Made by a program: the position numbers and the translations under genes. Shown here piece by piece: positions 47,904-52,643 of a DNA stretch of 52,643 nt. The notes under the pieces are model-generated. The model was not told the origin of the DNA. It saw nothing but the letters and a program-made list of their open reading frames with translations, and did not search any database. Position 1 is the first letter of the stretch. Each line of letters opens with the position of its first letter. This stretch comes from Marininema mesophilum (GTDB taxonomy: Bacteria > Bacillota > Bacilli > Thermoactinomycetales > DSM-45169), in the NCBI RefSeq assembly GCF_900106775.1, contig NZ_FNNQ01000018.1:1-52643 (forward strand), read 5' to 3'.

Positions 47904-48288
47904 ATTCCATTAAAGCCTCCGGAAAATATCTCTGAATCACGCTTTGAGAGGTGTCCTGTTCACAGGCATGTATGAATCTTGAATACACTTCAACCCCTGT
48001 CGTTATTTCATCATCATCGAGTTCTACTGCATGAAGCGTAGATACGAATTTATTCTTCACCTTTTCACCAAGGCTATTTTCGTATTCAAATTCCTCGTTT
48101 TTAGCATAATTATCAGCTTTATTGTAGGACTCTTCAATGTTATTTGCTTTAGTAACTATAATCTTATGTTCAAAAAGCTTAAGATCTTCCTTATCTTTAT
48201 CAATTTCACTGTCCACAGTTTCCCCTAAGCGAACAGATTCAAATAAAACACTCACAGAATACCAATTAGCATGAATATCACTCTTCAT
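47902..48288 (-). CDS. DUF4288-type protein
   Basis: About 128 residues from ATG 48288 (GGGAGGAA eight bases upstream). NWYSVSVLFESVRLGE… LFEHKIIVTKANNIEESYNKADNYAKNEEFEYENSLGEKVKNKFVSTLHAVELDDDEITTGVEVYSRFI matches DUF4288 (WY.v.llfe…). Function unknown; such genes occur beside immunity genes and are common in Bacillota. Confidence 0.72.
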   Translation of the reverse strand: MKSDIHANWYSVSVLFESVRLGETVDSEIDKDKEDLKLFEHKIIVTKANNIEESYNKADNYAKNEEFEYENSLGEKVKNKFVSTLHAVELDDDEITTGVEVYSRFIHACEQDTSQSVIQRYFPEALME

Positions 48289-48294
48289 CAACAT

Positions 48295-48652
48295 TTCCTC
48301 CCTAAAAGAGATATATTAATTCAGACTACGACTAGCCACGGATTAGGAACAAAGAAGCTCCATCGTGTAAAGTAGAGTAATTTACATTTCGATGTTTCAC
48401 AACCTTATAGCCAAGAAAAGCATAACAAACCTATTTCAGTTCACTGGCTTTCCAGTAGTGACCAAATCAATTTGACTGTATTTGATGACCACTTTAAACG
48501 GTTTACGGTAATAGAGGTAAAAAGTGTCGCAGAATAACACGCTCCGGTTTGACGTCACCTCTATGAGTACACCGACCTCTAAATGGTTAACCGTTTACTC
48601 TACTGAAGCATAGGCATATTACTGAAATTTGTTCAATAGGAGGTAATACTTT
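48295..48652 (+). promoter_or_regulatory. Control region of the first FG-GAP gene
   Basis: 358 non-coding bases. From 48565 on (GAGTACACCGACCTCT…GGTTAACC…CATAGGCATATTA…TTTGTTCAA) the sequence is repeated at 50400-50486 upstream of the second gene. It contains the palindrome GGTTAACC, and another AAACGGTTTACGG / ACCTCTA… inverted relation further left. AGGAGGT (48641) is the ribosome site. Likely a shared regulator site. Confidence 0.5.
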
Positions 48653-50161
48653 ATGGTTTGTCCCGCTTTTGTTACTACAGGCCCCTTTGCAACAGATACT
48701 AATCCACAATTCATCACCAGCGCTGATTATAATAATGACGGGAATATCGACATCGCTGTCACCAATTTTTCAGATGAAACTGTCTCTGTGCTCTTAGGCA
48801 TTGGAGATGGCACCTTTACTCCCCAAGCCACCTTTGCCTCTGGAAATAATCCAGCAGGGATCACTAGCGCTGATTTTAATGAGGATGGGAATATTGATCT
48901 CGCTTTAACCAACACAACAGATGACACCGTCTCCGTGTTCTTAGGTAATGGAGATGGGACCTTTATGGCTCGAACTACCTTTTCTACCGGAGATAATCCA
49001 CTTGAAGTCATTAGCGCGGATTTTAATAAGGACGGGAATCTCGATCTCGCTGTCACCAATACGGGAAGTAACAATGTCTCCGTCTTGCTCGGAAACGGTT
49101 CTGGATCTTTTGGTCCCCAAACCACCTTTGCCACAGGAATTTCTCCACAAGGAATCATTAGTGCTGATTTTAATAAGGATGGCAATCTCGATCTCGCAGT
49201 CGTTAATACAGTCGATAACACCGTCTCCATCTTGCTCGGAAACGGTTCTGGATCCTTTGGTCCTCAAACCACCTTTGCTACCGGAACGGTTCCATTGGAG
49301 ATCACTAGCGCGGATTTTAATAAGGACGGCAATCTCGATCTCGCTGTCACTAATCTATTAGATGACACCGTCTCCGTGCTCTTAGGAAATGGAAATGGTA
49401 CCTTTGCTCCCCAATCCACCTTTGCCACCGGAACTTTTCCATCGGGAGTGACAAATACAGACTTTAACTGTGATGGTAGTCCAGATCTCGCTGTCACCAA
49501 TCTATTAGATGACACCGTCTCCATCTTGCTAGGAGACGGTACGGGGTCCTTTGCTCCCCAAACCACTTTTGCCACTGGAAGTATTCCTACCGAAATCATT
49601 AGCGCCGATTTTAACAACGATGGGGCCCCCGACTTAGCTACCACAAATGCAAATGATAACAATGTCTCCGTCTTGCTCGACGACTGTGTCCGCCCTTTAA
49701 CCTGCTCGGATCAAGTGCTACCCAATGATCCTGGAATCTGTGCAGCAACTGTAACTGTCACATCGGAACAATGCGCCAATGTAACCATTACCTGCGATCC
49801 AGACACCGTCGCGGTGGGTAGTCCAACCGTAGTCACTTGTACTGCAGCCAGTGCCCTGAACCCAGCGAATACGGAGGCGTGTACCTTTACGGTCACGGTG
49901 AATGATACCGAACCTCCCGTCTTTACGAACCTTAGCGATATTGACGTTCAGGTGGATAATTCCGTTGGAACGATCGTAACTTATCCCGATCCTGTCGTTA
50001 CCGATAATTGTCCGGGTGTGATCACGACGACCTGCACTCCTCCCTCAGGCTCCTTTTTCCCAGTGGGATCCACGATTGTCACCTGTGTGGCTACGGATAC
50101 GAACGGCAACTCCGCCACCGGAACCTTTACGGTGAACGTCTTCCCTTTTGAGGAGGAGTAA
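48653..50161 (+). CDS. FG-GAP/VCBS repeat protein with HYR domain, copy 1
   Basis: 502 residues. Seven repeats of about 49 residues, each with a calcium-binding type core (SADFNKDGNLDLAVTN) and TVSVLLGNGxGxF, form a beta-propeller as in integrin-like FG-GAP proteins. The C-terminal 150 residues hold Cys pairs and an HYR domain (VNDTEPPVFTNLSDIDVQVDN…YPDPVVTDNCPG…PVGSTIVTCVATDTNGNSATGTFTVNV). The start MVCPAFVTTGPFA has no signal peptide although the whole fold is of extracellular type. The upstream frame offers no better start. A surface or spore-associated role is possible. Confidence 0.85.
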   Translation: MVCPAFVTTGPFATDTNPQFITSADYNNDGNIDIAVTNFSDETVSVLLGIGDGTFTPQATFASGNNPAGITSADFNEDGNIDLALTNTTDDTVSVFLGNGDGTFMARTTFSTGDNPLEVISADFNKDGNLDLAVTNTGSNNVSVLLGNGSGSFGPQTTFATGISPQGIISADFNKDGNLDLAVVNTVDNTVSILLGNGSGSFGPQTTFATGTVPLEITSADFNKDGNLDLAVTNLLDDTVSVLLGNGNGTFAPQSTFATGTFPSGVTNTDFNCDGSPDLAVTNLLDDTVSILLGDGTGSFAPQTTFATGSIPTEIISADFNNDGAPDLATTNANDNNVSVLLDDCVRPLTCSDQVLPNDPGICAATVTVTSEQCANVTITCDPDTVAVGSPTVVTCTAASALNPANTEACTFTVTVNDTEPPVFTNLSDIDVQVDNSVGTIVTYPDPVVTDNCPGVITTTCTPPSGSFFPVGSTIVTCVATDTNGNSATGTFTVNVFPFEEE

Positions 50162-50260
50162 GGTGACAAAAAGCGTTGCTATATAAGAAGTTGTTGAAAA
50201 GCTTAATACAGGACTAAAGTAATATAGTGATGGACTAAACCAGGAACAGAATCAAATTAA

Positions 50261-50303
50261 GAAAAACGGTAATCTCCTTGATTTATAGGATTATCCGTTT
50301 TTC
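50261..50303 (+). terminator. Terminator of FG-GAP copy 1
   Basis: AAAAACGGTAATC…GATTATCCGTTTTT stem with T-run, mirrored by a copy after the second gene. Confidence 0.8.
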
Positions 50304-50308
50304 AGTTT

Positions 50309-50372
50309 ATTCATATGGAGAATCGGCTATTGAGAATAGATCTCTCCGCTTCCTGTATATTCCCAGTACGAA
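50309..50372 (-). pseudogene. Duplicate fragment of the gene end at 52149
   Basis: Minus-strand reading YWEYTGSGEIYSQ-stop matches NWEYTGSGEIYSQ of 52149-52290, showing that the duplicated block reached into a neighbouring convergent gene. Confidence 0.75.
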
Positions 50373-50486
50373 AATAATGGTTTTACTGTCGATTCTATAG
50401 AGTACACCGACCTCTATATGGTTAACCATTTACCCTACCGAAGCATAGGCATATTATTGGAAATTTGTTCAAGAGGAGGAGTAGTT

Positions 50487-51995
50487 ATGGTTTGTCCCGC
50501 TTTTGTAGCTAGGGGACCCTTTGCGACAGGTGGTGGTTCAGTCTTCATCACCAGTGCGGATTTTAACAATGACGGAATTATCGATCTCGCTGTCACCAAT
50601 TTTTCAGATGACACTGTCTCTGTGCTCTTAGGCATTGGAGATGGCAACTTTAGTACTCAAACCACCTTTGTAGTCGGAGATCAACCATTTGAGATCATTA
50701 GCGCTGATTTTAATAATGACGGCAATATCGATCTCGCTGCTACCAATGTAGCAGATGACACCGTCTCCATCTTGTTAGGCAATGGTGATGGTACCTTTGA
50801 TCCTCAAACCACCTTCGCCACCGGAGATCTACCAAATGGGATCGTGAGCGCTGATTTTAACAATGATGGTAATCTTGATCTCGCCATCGCCAATTCTGGG
50901 GGTAACACCGTCTCCGTCTTGCTAGGAAACGGCACTGGATCCTTTGGGCCTCAAACCACCTTTGCCACCGGAGCTGCTCCACTAGGAATCACTAGCGCTG
51001 ATTTTAATAATGACGGCAATACCGACCTCGCTGTCACCAATAATTCAGGAGACACCGTCTCTGTCTTTCTAGGAGACGGTACTGGATCCTTTGGGCCTCA
51101 AACCACCTTTGCCACCGGAATTGCTCCACAAGAGTTAACTAGCGCCGATTTTAATAATGATGGATTTATCGATCTCACTGTCGCCAATGGAGCAGATAAC
51201 ACCATCTCCGTCTTCCTAGGAAACGGTACTGGATCCTTCGGGCCTCAAACCACCTTTGCCACTGGAGATCTTCCATTTGATGTGGAAAGTACAGACTTTA
51301 ACTGTGATGGCATTCTAGATCTAGCCGTTACCAATAGTTCAGATACCACAGTCTCCATTTTCATAGGCAATGGTGATGGTACCTTCACGGCTCAAACTAC
51401 CTTTACCACCGGAGCTGATCCACTAGGAATCACTATCGCGGATTTTAACAATGACGGGGCTCCCGACTTAGCTACCGCAAATTCAAGTGATGACAATACC
51501 TCCGTCTTGCTCGATGACTGCGTCCGCGCTTTTACCTGTTCAGATCAAGTGCTACCAAATGATCCTGGAATCTGTGCAGCAACCGTTCCTTTTCCATCCG
51601 ATCAATGCGTCAATGTGGCCACTTTCTGCGATCCAGCAACCGTCCCGGTGGGTAGCCCAACCTCAGTCACTTGTACCGCAGCCAGTAATCTAAACCCAGC
51701 GAATATAGAAGCTTGTACCTTTACGGTCACGGTGAATGATACCGAACCGCCCGTCTTTACGAATCTTAGCGATATTGACGTTCAGGTGGATAATTCCGTT
51801 GGTACGATCGTAACATATCCCGATCCTGTCGTTACCGATAATTGCCCGGGTGTGATCACGACGACCTGCACTCCTCCCTCAGGCTCCTTTTTCCCAGTGG
51901 GATCCACGATTGTCACCTGTGTGGCTACGGATACGAACGGCAACTCCGCCACCGGAACCTTTACGGTGAACGTCTTCCCTTTTGAGGAGGAGTAA
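50487..51995 (+). CDS. FG-GAP/VCBS repeat protein with HYR domain, copy 2
   Basis: 502 residues from ATG 50487 (AGGAGGAG upstream), the same length as copy 1. Seven FG-GAP repeats and the same C-terminal HYR domain. The last about 115 residues (DTEPPVFTNLS…FPFEEE) are identical to copy 1 and nearly so at DNA level, while the repeats have diverged, pointing to gene conversion or selection. Again no signal peptide (MVCPAFVARGPFATGG). Confidence 0.85.
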   Translation: MVCPAFVARGPFATGGGSVFITSADFNNDGIIDLAVTNFSDDTVSVLLGIGDGNFSTQTTFVVGDQPFEIISADFNNDGNIDLAATNVADDTVSILLGNGDGTFDPQTTFATGDLPNGIVSADFNNDGNLDLAIANSGGNTVSVLLGNGTGSFGPQTTFATGAAPLGITSADFNNDGNTDLAVTNNSGDTVSVFLGDGTGSFGPQTTFATGIAPQELTSADFNNDGFIDLTVANGADNTISVFLGNGTGSFGPQTTFATGDLPFDVESTDFNCDGILDLAVTNSSDTTVSIFIGNGDGTFTAQTTFTTGADPLGITIADFNNDGAPDLATANSSDDNTSVLLDDCVRAFTCSDQVLPNDPGICAATVPFPSDQCVNVATFCDPATVPVGSPTSVTCTAASNLNPANIEACTFTVTVNDTEPPVFTNLSDIDVQVDNSVGTIVTYPDPVVTDNCPGVITTTCTPPSGSFFPVGSTIVTCVATDTNGNSATGTFTVNVFPFEEE

Positions 51996-52083
51996 GGTGA
52001 CAAAAAAGCGTTGTTGAAAAGCTTAACACAACGCTAAAGTGTATTATAGAGATGTAACTAACCAACGAACATAATCAAACTAA

Positions 52084-52128
52084 AGTAAAACGGTAATCCC
52101 CTTGATTTGAGGGAATTAACCGTTTTTC
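52084..52128 (+). terminator. Terminator of FG-GAP copy 2
   Basis: AAAACGGTAATCCCCTTGA…GGGAATTAACCGTTTTT imperfect stem with T-run; paralog of 50261-50303. Confidence 0.75.
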
Positions 52129-52148
52129 AGTTTACTCATATAAAAAAT

Positions 52149-52290
52149 CTATTGAGAATAGATTTCTCCGCTTCCTGTATATTCCCAATTATTAGGATCT
52201 TGGTCGACAATTTTAATGTAGTAATTACCTAATTCAATATCACCTATTTCTTCATCAAATCCTATCGTCTCGTTATGTTCAGGAGTTAAT
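52149..52290 (-). pseudogene. C-terminal stub of a gene cut by the IS element
   Basis: Reads LTPEHNETIGFDEEIGDIELGNYYIKIVDQDPNNWEYTGSGEIYSQ and stop. The frame runs leftward out of the element boundary at about 52291 with no start. The native gene is split by the insertion; its remainder would lie beyond the left end of the element, outside the window. Confidence 0.7.
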
Positions 52291-52470
52291 TTGACACTCC
52301 CATGGCTGAAGTCGAATGGGATTCTTGAGTCGTTAGCGTCCGCAATCCGTTTCCGTTTTGGACAACGCTCAAGTTCAGGGGTGTGTCATCACCCCGTCCC
52401 ATGCAGTTAGAAATGTACCCGCATGGGCGGAAGGCCTGTTATCAGCGTTCTAGGCGGCGAGCCCAGATAT
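52291..52470 (-). ncRNA. Probable omega RNA (reRNA) of TnpB
   Basis: TnpB guide RNAs come from the tnpB 3' end and the right end of the element. Here the stretch after the stop has stems (GCCCATGCGGG…; ACGGGGTGATGACACACCCC), the GCGGACGCTAACGACTCAAG segment and the terminal CCCAT…ATGGG hairpin. Guide sequence would be the flanking host DNA from 52290 leftward. Extent approximate. Confidence 0.65.
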
Positions 52471-52643
52471 CGCCTTACCTATATTGATCGCTCCATTTAA
52501 GTCTGCATGACAGATAAAGCCACACTGCTTACATTGGAAACGAAGCCTATTTCGATTAGATTTCTCTCGATGCCCACATTTGCAGGTTTGACTGGTATAT
52601 TCCGCTTTGACTTCTTCAAAGCGAATACCTACCATCTCTGCTT
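52450..52643 (-). CDS. tnpB: TnpB/IS605 OrfB C-terminus (partial at window edge)
   Basis: About 64 residues visible: EMVGIRFEEVKAEYTSQTCKCGHREKSNRNRLRFQCKQCGFICHADLNGAINIGKAISGLAA. The CxCGHR…CKQCG four-cysteine zinc ribbon and the third RuvC acidic residue in CHADLNGAINI are present, so the end is intact. TnpB is an RNA-guided nuclease maintaining the element. The start lies beyond base 52643. Confidence 0.92.
   Translation of the reverse strand, partial: AEMVGIRFEEVKAEYTSQTCKCGHREKSNRNRLRFQCKQCGFICHADLNGAINIGKAISGLAA

Larger units (their letters stand above)
52291..52643 (-). mobile_element. Right end of an IS200/IS605-type element
   Basis: The boundary shows the typical right-end hairpin (minus strand: GACTCAAGAATCCCAT … ATGGGAGTGTCAA, about 52291-52331) followed leftward by host sequence, and the tnpB gene extends beyond the window edge. 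The left end and any tnpA are not visible. Confidence 0.85.

Noticed and set aside
48727..49662. Long minus-strand ORFs within FG-GAP copy 1
   Set aside because: Complement of the repeated calcium-loop codons; their repeats merely mirror the real gene.

Overview
The window comes from a low-to-mid GC, Gram-positive spore-former-type genome (Bacillota, Bacillales). The evidence is strong AGGAGG-type ribosome sites, a siphophage of the Bacillus type, an RRNPP peptide regulator and spore-coat-like sugar genes. A Thermoactinomycetaceae-like host is possible, but I cannot prove it from sequence alone. Most of the window (about 932-43834) is one complete-looking prophage integrated into the 3' end of a tRNA-Ala(GGC) gene. 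A 46-bp perfect repeat marks attL (932-977) and attR (43789-43834), and the integrase gene sits beside attR. Short repeats of GTGG(T/G)CAAA flank both att cores and look like integrase arm sites.

Prophage layout. 1.2-6.4 kb: a small gene encoding repeated QDxPGG-like units, then a plasmid-like module (Replic_Relax protein, FtsK-type ATPase, 11-bp iterons, small membrane proteins, ParR/ParM-like pair), small regulators and a frameshifted lipoprotein gene. 6.5-8.2 kb: lysis genes. 8.2-24.4 kb: tail, head and packaging genes of an HK97-fold siphovirus, all on the minus strand. They include a tail-chaperone pair joined by an A AAA AAC slippery site, a distal tail protein with a very large insertion, and a portal fused to a MuF-like domain. 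24.7-34 kb: a cargo zone with a 13-residue-repeat secreted protein, a PIN-like protein, a PrsW-type membrane protease fused to a nuclease toxin with an immunity candidate, a relic LHH toxin with SUKH immunity, and a secreted protein facing a small membrane protein. This zone is littered with remnants of the phage HNH gene and of the late sigma-like regulator, which shows cargo was accreted repeatedly at one locus. 34-39.3 kb: late regulator and replication/recombination genes. 39.4-43.7 kb: the lysogeny switch (divergent XRE repressors), an XRE-TPR receptor with its own translationally coupled pheromone precursor ending in NRQDKPGGT, excisionase and integrase.

The most novel reading is a peptide-based (arbitrium-like) control circuit. 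The pheromone ends in QDKPGGT, and the small protein at the other end of the prophage carries about six variants of the same motif without a signal peptide. When the phage circularises, that gene would lie just beyond the integrase. A second circuit is visible as seven copies of a 15-bp palindrome (GYAAC-N5-GTTRC-like), four between the divergent repressors and three before int/xis.

Outside the prophage: on the left, a partial gene end and a decayed tyrosine recombinase. On the right, a decayed SpsF-like cytidylyltransferase, a UDP-sugar 4,6-dehydratase, an MFS transporter, a GNAT acetyltransferase, a DUF4288 protein, a 1.83-kb tandem duplication carrying FG-GAP/HYR proteins, and the right end of an IS605-type element with the TnpB C-terminus and its probable omega RNA. 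Names of families come from reading the proteins; no database search was possible.
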